Notes under the pieces: model-generated
Database searches by the model: none
Seen by the model: only the letters and a program-made list of their open reading frames with translations
Told to the model about the DNA's origin: nothing
Translations under genes and position numbers: made by a program
Assembly (NCBI GenBank): GCA_030153605.1
Contig: JASKLO010000005.1
Span: forward strand, 1-64,000
DNA: 64,000 nucleotides
DNA from: Thermosipho sp. (in: thermotogales)
Lineage (GTDB): Bacteria > Thermotogota > Thermotogae > Thermotogales > Fervidobacteriaceae
Reading direction: 5' to 3'
Shown: in pieces, positions 1-9,693 of the stretch
How positions within the stretch are numbered: position 1 is the stretch's first letter
How the letters are laid out: each line of letters starts with the position of its first letter

Positions 1-985
1 GAATTGGAATATTAAATCCTTTGTCGTAAGCCCATAATTTAATTTGCTCTTCAACAACAGGTTCAAGTTCTTCGACTATTAAAACTTTTTCAAGACCTTC
101 TAAGAATTCTTCGACAAGGTCAAATGGAACAGGAAAAGGAGTTCCGAGTTTTAAGATTTTTACATTATCTATATTTAACCAAGATAGTGCCTCTTTTACA
201 TATGCATAAGAGAGACCAGATGCTATAATTCCAATTTTTCCATTTCCTTCAATTTTATTAAATGGAGAATTTGAAAATTCCTTCCTTATTTTTTCGATAT
301 TTTCAAGAATTTTAGGATGGAATGTTCTAGAATGAGCAGGTATATCTACAAATCTTTGAGGGTTTTTTTCAAAAGTTCCAAACCTTCTTGTTTTATTTAC
401 TATTTCTTCTGGAAGTTCACCTAGAATGACATCTCCTCTCATATGAGAAGAACGTGTAGTGGTTCTTAAGATTATCATATGTTTGTATTTTTCACTTAAT
501 TCAAAAGCATATTTTGTCATATCTTTTGCTTCCTGAACACTCACTGGTTCTAAAACGGGAACATTTGCAAATTTAGCAAAAACTCTTGTATCTTGTTCGT
601 TTTGGGAGGACCACATACTTGGATCATCTGCAACCATTACTACAAATCCACCTTCGACTCCCATTCCAACTGCGCTCATAAAGGTGTCTGCTGCAACATT
701 TAATCCGACATGTTTCATTGCTGTCATACTTCGTAACCCACTCCAAGCAGCAGAAAGAGCTGTTTCAAAAGCTACTTTTTCATTTGTGGAATATTCCACA
801 TAAACTCCTGCATCTTTTGCAACAGCCGCCATAGTGTCTGTTAGCTCAGAACTAGGAGTTCCGGGATAAGCAGCAAAAACAGCAATACCTGCTTCTAATG
901 CACCCCTTGCAATTGCATGATTTCCCAAAAGTAATATTTTTTCGTTTGGTTTATTCAAAAGTACTAAATCAGTGACTTTGGCCAT
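1..985 (-). CDS. iorA: Indolepyruvate ferredoxin oxidoreductase alpha subunit, 5' part (3' end lies beyond the window edge)
   Basis: Own translation of the minus strand: MAKVTDLVLLNKPNEKILLLGNHAIARGALEAGIAVFAAYPGTPSSELTDTMA...; open to position 1; absent from ORF track because it has no stop in the window. Confidence 0.88.
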   Translation of the reverse strand, partial: MAKVTDLVLLNKPNEKILLLGNHAIARGALEAGIAVFAAYPGTPSSELTDTMAAVAKDAGVYVEYSTNEKVAFETALSAAWSGLRSMTAMKHVGLNVAADTFMSAVGMGVEGGFVVMVADDPSMWSSQNEQDTRVFAKFANVPVLEPVSVQEAKDMTKYAFELSEKYKHMIILRTTTRSSHMRGDVILGELPEEIVNKTRRFGTFEKNPQRFVDIPAHSRTFHPKILENIEKIRKEFSNSPFNKIEGNGKIGIIASGLSYAYVKEALSWLNIDNVKILKLGTPFPVPFDLVEEFLEGLEKVLIVEELEPVVEEQIKLWAYDKGFNIPI

Positions 986-1257
986 TTTATCACTCCTATA
1001 TGTAAATTTTGATTATACATCTATATTTTCCTATAATTTTTAAACTAAATCAAATGTGGTTTAATTATATGGAAGATTTTTTGAAGTAATTAAAAAGGAT
1101 TTCCGCTTTTAAACTTAATTTTTTAAAAGAAAATATTGTTACAAATTCAATATAATGTGCAAAGAAGATAACACAGAAATTTATAGTTATTTTAACAAGT
1201 AAATGTAATAAATAGTTGTATAATTGTGAGTGGATGCCTACCCACGGGGGTGTTTAA

Positions 1258-2538
1258 ATGGACATAGAAAAAATAATTGCACTTTTGATCGTTATTCTGG
1301 CATACTATTACATAATTTTTGGTAAAAAATACAAGGCACCTATTGTTTTTGGCCTTGCTTTAATTGTTGCTGCTTTAAGATTGGTTGAAGGTTTGGAACC
1401 GGATAACATTAGTAAAGTAGTGGATTTTAACACCCTTGGGCTTTTAGCAGGTATGACTGTAATTGTTGAGTTTTTGAAAAAAACGGGATTATTTCAGTTT
1501 CTTTCGATAAGGATAATTAAAATTGGTGGAAAAAGATTTTTCTGGACAGTGGTTGGTTTAATGGCTTTAGTAGCTGTTGCATCTGCGTTTCTTGATAATT
1601 TAGTAACCATTATTTTAATTGCTCCTATGATTTTTTTGATTAGTGATACTTTGGGTCTTGATCCAGTGCCATTTTTAATTTTAACAATTATAATTGACAA
1701 CATCGGTGGAATGTCAACTTTAATTGGTAGCCCTTTAAACCTGGTATTGGGATCGGTTAGTGGACTTGGATTTAACGATTTCATTAGAAATATGGGACTT
1801 ATTACGATTATAAGTTTTGTTGTAGTATTATTAATGTTCAAAAAATACACAAAGGTAAACAAACAAATTTTAGATAGACTTGAAAGCCTTAGAAATGTAG
1901 ATGAAAGAAAAGCAATAGTGGAACCAAAATCATTAAAATTTACACTTTCCATTTTTTTAGTTGTAATTTTCTTATTTGCTCTTCATAATGTTGTGGAAAT
2001 CGATTTGTCATTTATAGCATTACTTGGAGCGGTAGCTGTTATGTTGTATCATAAAAAAGAGTTTAACGATATTTCAAGTGAGATAGATTGGGATACACTG
2101 TTTTTTTATGCAGGCCTTTACATTTTATCTTATGCACTTGAAGAGATTGGAATTACGAAAATGTTGGCGGGAATGTTTATGCCATTGGTTGATCATAAGT
2201 TGCTTGCTACTTTTGCTATATTTGGATTTGTTTCAATATCTATTCCTTGGCTTAGTGCAGTACCTGGAACATTAATCATTGCTCCGGTTGTTAAAGTATT
2301 AATAAGTAATGGATTTTCCCCTCAATTTTGGTGGATTTACGGAGTTAGTGCAAATTTAGCAACAAATTTAACACCACTTGGCGCAGTACAAAATATTGTA
2401 GGTATTAATCTTTTATCTAAACAAATTGGCAGAAATTTTGGTTTTGGTGAATATATGAAATGGGCTTTTAAGCCTTATCTGATAACATCTTTAATTGGAT
2501 TGGGTTATGCCTTAATTAAAGTTTATATTGGAGGTTAA
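1258..2538 (+). CDS. SLC13/ArsB/NhaD-type ion transporter (permease)
   Basis: 426 aa polytopic protein with DNLVTIILIAPM and NLTPLGAVQNIVG motifs typical of the ArsB/NhaD permease superfamily. Confidence 0.8.
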   Translation: MDIEKIIALLIVILAYYYIIFGKKYKAPIVFGLALIVAALRLVEGLEPDNISKVVDFNTLGLLAGMTVIVEFLKKTGLFQFLSIRIIKIGGKRFFWTVVGLMALVAVASAFLDNLVTIILIAPMIFLISDTLGLDPVPFLILTIIIDNIGGMSTLIGSPLNLVLGSVSGLGFNDFIRNMGLITIISFVVVLLMFKKYTKVNKQILDRLESLRNVDERKAIVEPKSLKFTLSIFLVVIFLFALHNVVEIDLSFIALLGAVAVMLYHKKEFNDISSEIDWDTLFFYAGLYILSYALEEIGITKMLAGMFMPLVDHKLLATFAIFGFVSISIPWLSAVPGTLIIAPVVKVLISNGFSPQFWWIYGVSANLATNLTPLGAVQNIVGINLLSKQIGRNFGFGEYMKWAFKPYLITSLIGLGYALIKVYIGG

Positions 2539-2540
2539 AC

Positions 2541-3638
2541 ATGAAATGTAGGGGATGTGGAGTAGAACTCCAAACTATTGATCCAGAAAAACCCGGATAT
2601 ATTCCAGAGCATGTTCTTGAAACAGAAGATGAGCCATTATGTCAAAGATGTTATAGAATTGAACATTATGGAAAATTAACTATACCTATTGAAGAAGAAT
2701 TATTTCTTCACAAAATTGAAGATATAACAAAAGATTTTAGAAAGATTCTTTATGTTATAGATCTAACTGATTTCGAAGGAACTTTTAGAAATGAAATAAT
2801 GGATTATTTGAGAGAAAAAGAAGTTTTTTATGCTATAACCAAGTTTGATTTAATGCCGAGATCACTTAGTTCTATTGAAGTTCAAGAGTGGCTTAAAGTA
2901 AGGTTGAATACTGATTCAGAACACATATTCTTGACTAGCAGTAGAAATGGATTTGGATTAAAAAAACTTGAAAAGTTTTTAAAATCTCTCAAAGAAGATA
3001 TACTTGTTATAGGTGTTACAAACGTTGGAAAATCTTCGTTAATTTCTAAATTTACTGATTCTTCACCTACAATTTCACCATTTCCTGGAACCACTTTAGG
3101 AATATTAAAAAGAAAAATTAAGGGTTCTAAATATTATATTATTGATACTCCTGGAATTTTAACAAATGACAGAGTTATTGATCTTCTTACACCAGAGTGT
3201 CAGGCCAAAATTTTAAATACAAATCAATTAACTAGAAAGACTTATAAATTATCAGATGATAGGGCAATATTGATAGGGGCATACTGTAAAATAGAATTAG
3301 AATATGATTCAGAATATTTGCCCATATTTCAGATTTTTGCACCAAAAAATGTGAAATTTCATGAAACAAAAAAGGAAAAAGCGGATGAATTAATGAGAGA
3401 AAGAGCAGGAGATTTACTCATTCCACCTTGTAAAAAAGATGAAATGAAGGATATAGAATGGAAAGAACAAGAATTTAATTTAAATGAAGAAAAAGAATTG
3501 GTTATATTTGGTCTTGCTTTTATAAACGTTAAGAGAGGACCTTTTAAAATGAAGTTGAAAATTCCAAAGGATGTAAATGTTGTTGTTAGAAATAGATTAT
3601 TAAAACCGCAAAGAGGAGGTAAAAAGCATGAAAGTTAA
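2541..3638 (+). CDS. yqeH: Ribosome biogenesis GTPase YqeH-like
   Basis: N-terminal CxxC...CxRC zinc motif plus circularly permuted GTPase motifs (TKFD, GVTNVGKSSL, DTPG). Confidence 0.88.
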   Translation: MKCRGCGVELQTIDPEKPGYIPEHVLETEDEPLCQRCYRIEHYGKLTIPIEEELFLHKIEDITKDFRKILYVIDLTDFEGTFRNEIMDYLREKEVFYAITKFDLMPRSLSSIEVQEWLKVRLNTDSEHIFLTSSRNGFGLKKLEKFLKSLKEDILVIGVTNVGKSSLISKFTDSSPTISPFPGTTLGILKRKIKGSKYYIIDTPGILTNDRVIDLLTPECQAKILNTNQLTRKTYKLSDDRAILIGAYCKIELEYDSEYLPIFQIFAPKNVKFHETKKEKADELMRERAGDLLIPPCKKDEMKDIEWKEQEFNLNEEKELVIFGLAFINVKRGPFKMKLKIPKDVNVVVRNRLLKPQRGGKKHES

Positions 3639-4218
3639 AGAACCAGGTATTGTAGCAGGAGTAAGTAACAGACATGTTCATCTTTCAAGGGAAGATGTTG
3701 AAATACTTTTTGGCAAAGGGTATAATTTAACTCCCATTAAAGATTTAGGTCAACCAGGACAGTTTGCTTGTCAGGAAACTGTTATTATCGCTGGCCCTAA
3801 AGGGGCAATAGAAAAGGTTAGAGTTTTAGGTCCCGAAAGAAAAGAAACTCAAATTGAAATATCTTTAACTGATGCATTTAAACTTGGAGTGATGCCGCCT
3901 GTTAGAGATTCTGGGGATTTAGAAGGAACACCCGGTATAGTAATTATTGGTCCCAAGGGTAGTGTTATAAAAGATAAAGGAGTTATAATTGCTAAAAGAC
4001 ATATTCATATGCATACAAAAGATGCTGAAAAGTATGGAGTAAAAGATAAAGATATAGTAAAGGTTATTGTTGATAAACCAGGTAGAAGAGTTATATTTGA
4101 TGATGTACTTATAAGAGTTAGTGAAAAATATGCTTTGGAATTTCATGTGGATACAGATGAAGCAAATGCGGCTTTATTAAAAACAGGAGATGTTGTATAC
4201 ATTCTTGATGAAGAATGA
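3628..4218 (+). CDS. pduL: PduL-type phosphate acyltransferase (phosphate propanoyltransferase family)
   Basis: SNRHVHLS and AKRHIHMH histidine motifs of the PduL family. Confidence 0.88.
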   Translation: MKVKEPGIVAGVSNRHVHLSREDVEILFGKGYNLTPIKDLGQPGQFACQETVIIAGPKGAIEKVRVLGPERKETQIEISLTDAFKLGVMPPVRDSGDLEGTPGIVIIGPKGSVIKDKGVIIAKRHIHMHTKDAEKYGVKDKDIVKVIVDKPGRRVIFDDVLIRVSEKYALEFHVDTDEANAALLKTGDVVYILDEE

Positions 4219-4270
4219 TTTGTGTTAAAATTGAATCGTAGCATACTTGTTGATTGAAGGAGGGAAAGAA

Positions 4271-5092
4271 ATGAAAGAATACATTGAAAGGGTAAATAAA
4301 GCAGTTGAATTTTTAAAGTCTAAACTAGAAGCAACACCAAAAGTTGCAATAGTTTTGGGATCAGGATTACATGGAATTGCTGAAAGTGTAGAAAATCCAT
4401 TAAGAATTTCCTACAAAGATATTCCGGGCTTTCCTGTATCAACAGCCCCTGGACACAAAGGAGAACTTATTTTTGGAAAACTTAATGGTAAAGATGTTAT
4501 GTTAATGAACGGAAGATTCCATTATTATGAAGGATACGATATGAAAACAGTAACTTTTCCAATAAGAGTCATGCAGCTTTTGGGTGTGGAAGTTTTGGTA
4601 GTAACAAATGCAGCAGGTGGAATGAATCCAGATTTTGAAATAGGCAGACCTATGTTTATTACTGATCATATAAACATGATGGGTGATAATCCTTTAATTG
4701 GTCCAAATGTGGATGAATGGGGACCAAGATTTCCGGATATGTCAAACGCATATGATAAGGAATTAAGAAATAAGGCTGTAAATATAGCAAAGAAATTAAA
4801 CATACCATTTTATGAAGGGGTTTATGTTGCGGTTGCAGGTCCAAATTTTGAAACTCCCGCTGAATTAAAAATGCTTAGATGGATGGGTGCTGATGCAGTA
4901 GGAATGTCAACTGTTCCTGAAGTAATTGTTGCAAATCATGGTGGAATTAAAGTTTTAGGTATTTCTGCTATTACAGACAAGGCTGTTCATGAAGATCTTA
5001 AACCTCTTACAGCAGAAGAAGTTCTAGAAGTTGCAAATAGAACAGGAGAAATGATGGTTAGAATTATTTCTGAATTTGTAAAAGAATTATAA
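4271..5092 (+). CDS. Purine nucleoside phosphorylase
   Basis: VLGSGLHG, GRFHYYEGY, VTNAAGG, GPNFETPAE, MSTVPE motifs; start moved from 4247 to the ATG preceded by GGAGGG. Confidence 0.9.
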   Translation: MKEYIERVNKAVEFLKSKLEATPKVAIVLGSGLHGIAESVENPLRISYKDIPGFPVSTAPGHKGELIFGKLNGKDVMLMNGRFHYYEGYDMKTVTFPIRVMQLLGVEVLVVTNAAGGMNPDFEIGRPMFITDHINMMGDNPLIGPNVDEWGPRFPDMSNAYDKELRNKAVNIAKKLNIPFYEGVYVAVAGPNFETPAELKMLRWMGADAVGMSTVPEVIVANHGGIKVLGISAITDKAVHEDLKPLTAEEVLEVANRTGEMMVRIISEFVKEL

Positions 5093-5171
5093 TATTTGAG
5101 CAAGATTAATTGTCTTTTTAAGTGGTTTGATTTATTTTTTAAGGGGTAAAAAAAATAAATTTTAACTTTTT

Positions 5172-5194
5172 GGCTTCGGGAAAAATCCGAAGCC
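5172..5194 (+). terminator. Rho-independent terminator-like hairpin after purine nucleoside phosphorylase
   Basis: GGCTTCGG-GAAAAAT-CCGAAGCC followed by ATATTTTTT. Confidence 0.75.
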
Positions 5195-5268
5195 ATATTT
5201 TTTAGATCATCTAGCTGCAAAATAAGGTTAATAAAAATACAAATTTGGTTAACGAAAATCTTTGATCT

Positions 5269-5802
5269 TTATTCTAAACTTAACCCTAAAATAAATTCTT
5301 TGTTTGGAATATTTTTAGGAAGGATGAAATTTCCGAAGGAAGTTTTTAAGGTAATAAAATTTTTTGAGTTTTCAAACGAAATTTCCATTTTATATGGACC
5401 AAGGTAATTTGTACCCTTTTTTCTTCCACTACCAGAAACTTCTCTTTTGATTAATATACTATCGCTGTTTTTATTTTTTAAGATTTGATAAGTTACTTTC
5501 TTGTTTTTTCCATCTACATTTTCATAAAAGAAAAACTTTTTTGAATTAACAAAATGTATTTCTGAAATCCCTCGGTTATAAAAATCATGACGAATGTAGT
5601 TGATAATATGAAAAACACTTAAAGATTGAGTGTAATCTTTTTTTAATTCAAAATACCAATCGATTGTTGCATCAAAAATAAAAAAGATTGAAAATGTAAT
5701 TTCAAGTGCTAAAACAAAAACAATTAGAAATTCTATGTATGAAATTCCCCCTACCCCCCGGTCCTTACAAATTAAATTTTTCTTTTGGCGCTTTATCTTT
5801 TG
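5269..5802 (-). CDS. Type IV pilin/pseudopilin-like protein; start codon unclear (open region given; mature part ends at 5269)
   Basis: Minus-strand frame reads ..[64 protein letters not shown]...FILGLSLE*; G/IxxxE plus hydrophobic helix matches a prepilin N-terminus; no ATG/GTG/TTG before the motif. Confidence 0.6.
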   Translation of the reverse strand, partial: QKIKRQKKNLICKDRGVGGISYIEFLIVFVLALEITFSIFFIFDATIDWYFELKKDYTQSLSVFHIINYIRHDFYNRGISEIHFVNSKKFFFYENVDGKNKKVTYQILKNKNSDSILIKREVSGSGRKKGTNYLGPYKMEISFENSKNFITLKTSFGNFILPKNIPNKEFILGLSLE

Positions 5803-6193
5803 CTATTTTGTCAAGAACACCATTAACAAATTTTCCGCTATTTTCTGTTCCATATGTTTTTCCAAGTTCAATTATTTCATCAATAGTAACTTCAATAGGA
5901 ACATCTGGGACATATATAAGCTCATAAGTTCCCAAACGTAAAAGGTTTCTATCTACCACAGAAAGTCTGTCAAGTTCCCAGTTTTCAAGGTGCTTTTGTA
6001 TAATTTCATCGATTTCAATAATTTTATTTTTAATTCCTGCAACATAGTCAAAAGCTTGTTTTCTTATTTTTTCGTCTTTCAATTTGTTTAGTTCATTTTC
6101 AGCAATTTTTTCTAGGTCAACATCTGATTGAAAGTCCCACTGAAAAAGTGTTTTAAAAATGTATTCTCTCATTCTGTGGCGTCTAGTTGCCAA
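5765..6193 (-). CDS. nusB: Transcription antitermination protein NusB
   Basis: 142 aa; [17 protein letters not shown] ... [18 protein letters not shown] ... [25 protein letters not shown]. Confidence 0.92.
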   Translation of the reverse strand: MATRRHRMREYIFKTLFQWDFQSDVDLEKIAENELNKLKDEKIRKQAFDYVAGIKNKIIEIDEIIQKHLENWELDRLSVVDRNLLRLGTYELIYVPDVPIEVTIDEIIELGKTYGTENSGKFVNGVLDKIAKDKAPKEKFNL

Positions 6194-6538
6194 TTAAACT
6201 TCCTCCTCTTCCTCTTTAGGAGCTTCTAGCTTTTCTACTACATCTACTACAGTTACATTAACTGCAGACACTGGTATTTCTGTCATTCTTTGAATATTTT
6301 CAGAAATATTCTTCATAATTCTTTTTCCGAATTCTACAATGCTTTTTCCATATGGAGCTACTGTTTTCACATAAACAATAACACTATCATCAGGTGTTCT
6401 TTCAATTTCAATATTCTTTTTAAGTTTTTTTGCTTCCTTTTCATCAGGATTTAATTCTAAAATTTCTAAAAAACTTCTAAATGCTATTTCTTTTAAAACA
6501 TCATCACTAATATTTATGTTTCCTTGTTCGAATTCCAT
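6194..6538 (-). CDS. Asp23/Gls24 family envelope stress protein
   Basis: NISDDVLKEIAFRSF ... YGKSIVEFGKRIMKNISENIQRMT ... VSAVNVTVVDV. Confidence 0.8.
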   Translation of the reverse strand: MEFEQGNINISDDVLKEIAFRSFLEILELNPDEKEAKKLKKNIEIERTPDDSVIVYVKTVAPYGKSIVEFGKRIMKNISENIQRMTEIPVSAVNVTVVDVVEKLEAPKEEEEEV

Positions 6539-6552
6539 ACTTACACCTCCTT

Positions 6553-7110
6553 TTAGGCTCTTTCAATATATTCACCTGTTCGAGTATCTACTCTTACTTT
6601 TTGGCCTACTTCAACAAAGAAAGGAACAGTAATTTTTAAACCAGTTTCAAGGACTGCAGGTTTTCCACCACCAGAAACTGTATCACCTTTAAAACCTGGT
6701 TCTGTTTCTACAACCTCCAAAACAACACTTGTGGGGAGTTGAATACCAATAGGTTTTCCATCGTGCATAATTAAGTCAACTTCTGTATTTTCTACAAGAT
6801 AATTTTTTTCGTCTTCAATTTCGTGAGCAGGTATTCCATATTGTTCAAATGTTTCATTATCCATGAAATAATACATTTCACCATCGTTGTATATATAAGT
6901 AGCTTTTCTAAATGTGACTTCTGCTTCTTCAACTTTTTCACCGCTGTTGAAATTAACTTCTCTTATTAAACCAGTTGAAAGGTTTTTTAATTTTGTTCTA
7001 ATTAATCCAGAACCTCTAGCTCTAAAATGTTTATTAACATCTACAACTCTGTAGATTTCTCCGTCGTACTTTATATACATACCTTTAGACAATGCACCAA
7101 CATCAATCAT
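6553..7110 (-). CDS. efp: Elongation factor P
   Basis: 185 aa full-length EF-P with [16 protein letters not shown] and [20 protein letters not shown] motifs. Confidence 0.95.
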   Translation of the reverse strand: MIDVGALSKGMYIKYDGEIYRVVDVNKHFRARGSGLIRTKLKNLSTGLIREVNFNSGEKVEEAEVTFRKATYIYNDGEMYYFMDNETFEQYGIPAHEIEDEKNYLVENTEVDLIMHDGKPIGIQLPTSVVLEVVETEPGFKGDTVSGGGKPAVLETGLKITVPFFVEVGQKVRVDTRTGEYIERA

Positions 7111-7131
7111 TAGTACACCTCCTGTAAAAAC

Positions 7132-7740
7132 TTAGTCATATTTTCTAGTTAACAAATCAGACACAGGAATATTATCAACAAATACTTCTTTCCTTATTGA
7201 TAAATAGACTTGTTTGGAAAGTTGATAAGGATTAAATAGATTCCCTTTATCAATTATATAGTTTAACACAATGTAATCTTTTTTTTCAAACAATTCAACA
7301 TTATCCAAGACACTCAATGGAATTATTTTTACGCCTCTTTTTGTTTTCTTTTCAATTGATTTATCCAATTCTAGATGAAAAGGTTTTTTTATAATTAATG
7401 AAAATTGATATCTGTTTATCTTAGAAAGATCCGTTATTTTGTTAAAAACTTTTCGTATCCTTAAAAATTTTGGTTGTACTTTTTCAATGTTTTTGTATAT
7501 TTGCAAAGGATCGTATATTTCTTCAAAACAAACTTTGAAATAAAACGCTAAATCGATTACCCCTGTAGGAACGGGATCAATATAAGAAAACTTTGGTTTA
7601 GGATGAAATCCTTCAGTGTAGCAAAGAGATAATTTGCTACGTCTGAAAGTTCTTTCAATCATTGTAATTGTATCAAGTGCCGAAATATATCTAAATAATC
7701 CAATTTTTTTGAAAAGTATAATATATTCTTTACTCACCAA
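7132..7740 (-). CDS. TIGR03936/DUF2344 family (radical SAM-associated) protein
   Basis: FKKIGLFRYISALDTITMIERTFRRSKLSLCYTEGFHPKPKFSYIDPVPTG. Confidence 0.75.
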   Translation of the reverse strand: MVSKEYIILFKKIGLFRYISALDTITMIERTFRRSKLSLCYTEGFHPKPKFSYIDPVPTGVIDLAFYFKVCFEEIYDPLQIYKNIEKVQPKFLRIRKVFNKITDLSKINRYQFSLIIKKPFHLELDKSIEKKTKRGVKIIPLSVLDNVELFEKKDYIVLNYIIDKGNLFNPYQLSKQVYLSIRKEVFVDNIPVSDLLTRKYD

Positions 7741-8482
7741 TCTCCACCTTTAAAGCAATTACTTTTCCAGTTTTCATATCTGGAACGTAAAGAATTTTTG
7801 CCGAAGAATCATAGTATATATCAGCAGGTGATGTTAATTTATCAAATTCACCAACTTTTTTCCAATCTTTGTAAACTAACACATTTCCAGATTTAAAACC
7901 AGAGACAAAGAAAATATCATTTTCTTTATCATATACAATGCCATCACCAAAATTTATTTCCTGTAATGTGAAGGTTTCTAAAATCTTTTTACCGTCACTT
8001 TTATAAACAACTGCAGGATTTGTAAATGAAATTATATAAAGATATTCCCCATCTGTTGTTATACCGTTGGGTCTTGAAACGGTAAGAACTGGCTCTAATA
8101 TTTCATTTTTAAAAATATACACCATATCCGCATAAGTATCAGTGACGTATAAATCTCCTTTATATCTAACTATATCGTTTAAATATTTTGCCAAACCACT
8201 TTCTGCGGTATAATTTTTAAAGTTTGAATTTGAAGTATCGTACATAATAAGCCTATCGTTTTCTGCAATCCAGAGTATATTATCCTCTAAAAGAATTCCT
8301 TTTGGATCAACTAATTTAAAAAATTCCTCAGTTTTGTCTTTGTTTTGGAAAATCATGCTTCCATCAGCTTCATATAATTCGCCCATTTGAGAAATGAAGT
8401 ATCCTCCATTTCCATCCAAAGCAATGCTTTCTGGACCTAATAATCCCCAAATTGTAAATAAAATACTAAGTAATACCGTCAT
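7730..8482 (-). CDS. Putative secreted NHL/SMP-30-like beta-propeller protein
   Basis: Signal-like N-terminus and repeated propeller-like blades (GDLYVTDTYADMVYIF, RPNGITTDGEYLYIISF, SPADIYYDSSAKILYVPD). Confidence 0.6.
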   Translation of the reverse strand: MTVLLSILFTIWGLLGPESIALDGNGGYFISQMGELYEADGSMIFQNKDKTEEFFKLVDPKGILLEDNILWIAENDRLIMYDTSNSNFKNYTAESGLAKYLNDIVRYKGDLYVTDTYADMVYIFKNEILEPVLTVSRPNGITTDGEYLYIISFTNPAVVYKSDGKKILETFTLQEINFGDGIVYDKENDIFFVSGFKSGNVLVYKDWKKVGEFDKLTSPADIYYDSSAKILYVPDMKTGKVIALKVEIGE

Positions 8483-8484
8483 AA

Positions 8485-9195
8485 TTATCCCCCCAAATAT
8501 ACTTCTTTAACAATTTTATCGTTTAAAACCTTTTCTGGTTCTCCATTTGCTATTATTTCCCCTTTGTGAATAACGTACAATCTATCAACTACATTCTTTA
8601 ATGCGTCTACACTATGATCTGTAATAATTACACCTAAACCTCTCTCCTTTAATAATAATACCATTTTTTGGATCTCTTTTACAGTTTTTGGATCAATTCC
8701 AACAAAAGGTTCATCTAATAGCAAAAATTTAGGAGATAAAGTCATCATTCTAGCTAGTTCTAATCTCCTTTTTTCCCCGCCAGAAAGTTCAAAAGCAAAT
8801 TGATCCTTTAAATCATAAATCCCAAATTCTTTTAACAAATTTTCAATTTTTGAGTTGATTATATCCTTGTTTTTTTTCTCGTGGAACTCAAGAATTAATT
8901 TTAGGTTGTTATACACTGAAAGTTCACGAAAAACTGATGTCTCCTGCTGCAAATAGGTAATTCCCATTAGGGATCTTTTGTGTATTGGAAGATTTGTAAC
9001 TTCCTTATTGTCAAAAAATACCTTGCCCTTGGTAGGTATTACAACTCCAAGTATTATATTAAATAAAGTGGTCTTACCTGAGCCATTTGGCCCAAGTAAG
9101 CCCACAATTTCACCTTTATTTACGTATAAATTTACTCCTTTTAAAACGGTTTTTCTTCCAAATTTTTTTACCACATTTTCACATGTGATTTTCAT
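8485..9195 (-). CDS. lptB: LptB-like ABC transporter ATP-binding protein
   Basis: Walker A GPNGSGKTT, signature LSGGEKRRLELARM, Walker B LLLDEPFVGIDP; LptB-like ITYLQQETSVFRELSVYNNL. Confidence 0.82.
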   Translation of the reverse strand: MKITCENVVKKFGRKTVLKGVNLYVNKGEIVGLLGPNGSGKTTLFNIILGVVIPTKGKVFFDNKEVTNLPIHKRSLMGITYLQQETSVFRELSVYNNLKLILEFHEKKNKDIINSKIENLLKEFGIYDLKDQFAFELSGGEKRRLELARMMTLSPKFLLLDEPFVGIDPKTVKEIQKMVLLLKERGLGVIITDHSVDALKNVVDRLYVIHKGEIIANGEPEKVLNDKIVKEVYLGG

Positions 9196-9196
9196 A

Positions 9197-9682
9197 TTAT
9201 TGTCCAGAATTCAAAAATTCAATGAACTTTGCTGTAACATCATATTCAGGACTACCGTATGACATTGATTTGCTATTAAACACAAAATCATATCCCATAA
9301 TTTCTGCAAATTGTGCAATCTTTGTTAAAATTTCCTGTTCAATTTCACTAAACTTTGTTTGATATTCATCGTTTAAAATTTGGTTATATTGTTGCTGTTT
9401 TTGAACATATTCCCGAGTTTTAGCATCAATTTCTTCCTGAGAAGCTCCACTTTCTTTTAATTTTTGAATTTCGGAGGCAAGTTCATTTAATTTTTTTGCG
9501 TAAAATTGATAATCTTCCTGATATTTTGCTTGAAGATCGATCCATTTATCATATGATTGAAGAACCTTTGTGGAATCAATATATGCTAGTTTTGGAAATT
9601 GAGCGGAATCACTTCCAGCGAATAACAAAACAAAAGAAAATAAAAGTCCTAGAGCAATGGAAAGCATACCTAACTTTTTCAT
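9197..9682 (-). CDS. OmpH/Skp family periplasmic chaperone
   Basis: Signal peptide, AYIDSTKVLQSY, coiled-coil body, IAQFAEIMGYDFVFN. Confidence 0.82.
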   Translation of the reverse strand: MKKLGMLSIALGLLFSFVLLFAGSDSAQFPKLAYIDSTKVLQSYDKWIDLQAKYQEDYQFYAKKLNELASEIQKLKESGASQEEIDAKTREYVQKQQQYNQILNDEYQTKFSEIEQEILTKIAQFAEIMGYDFVFNSKSMSYGSPEYDVTAKFIEFLNSGQ

Positions 9683-9693
9683 AAATACACCTC

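Noticed and set aside
1230-1257. Small hairpin GTGG...CCAC ahead of the ion transporter, considered as a riboswitch or thermosensor
   Set aside because: Stem only 4 bp and no known aptamer features
1494-1952. 152-aa minus-strand ORF opposite the ArsB/NhaD permease
   Set aside because: Antisense shadow ORF without RBS or recognisable domain
5706-5941. Two short plus-strand ORFs opposite nusB
   Set aside because: Antisense to nusB and the pilin-like ORF; no motif
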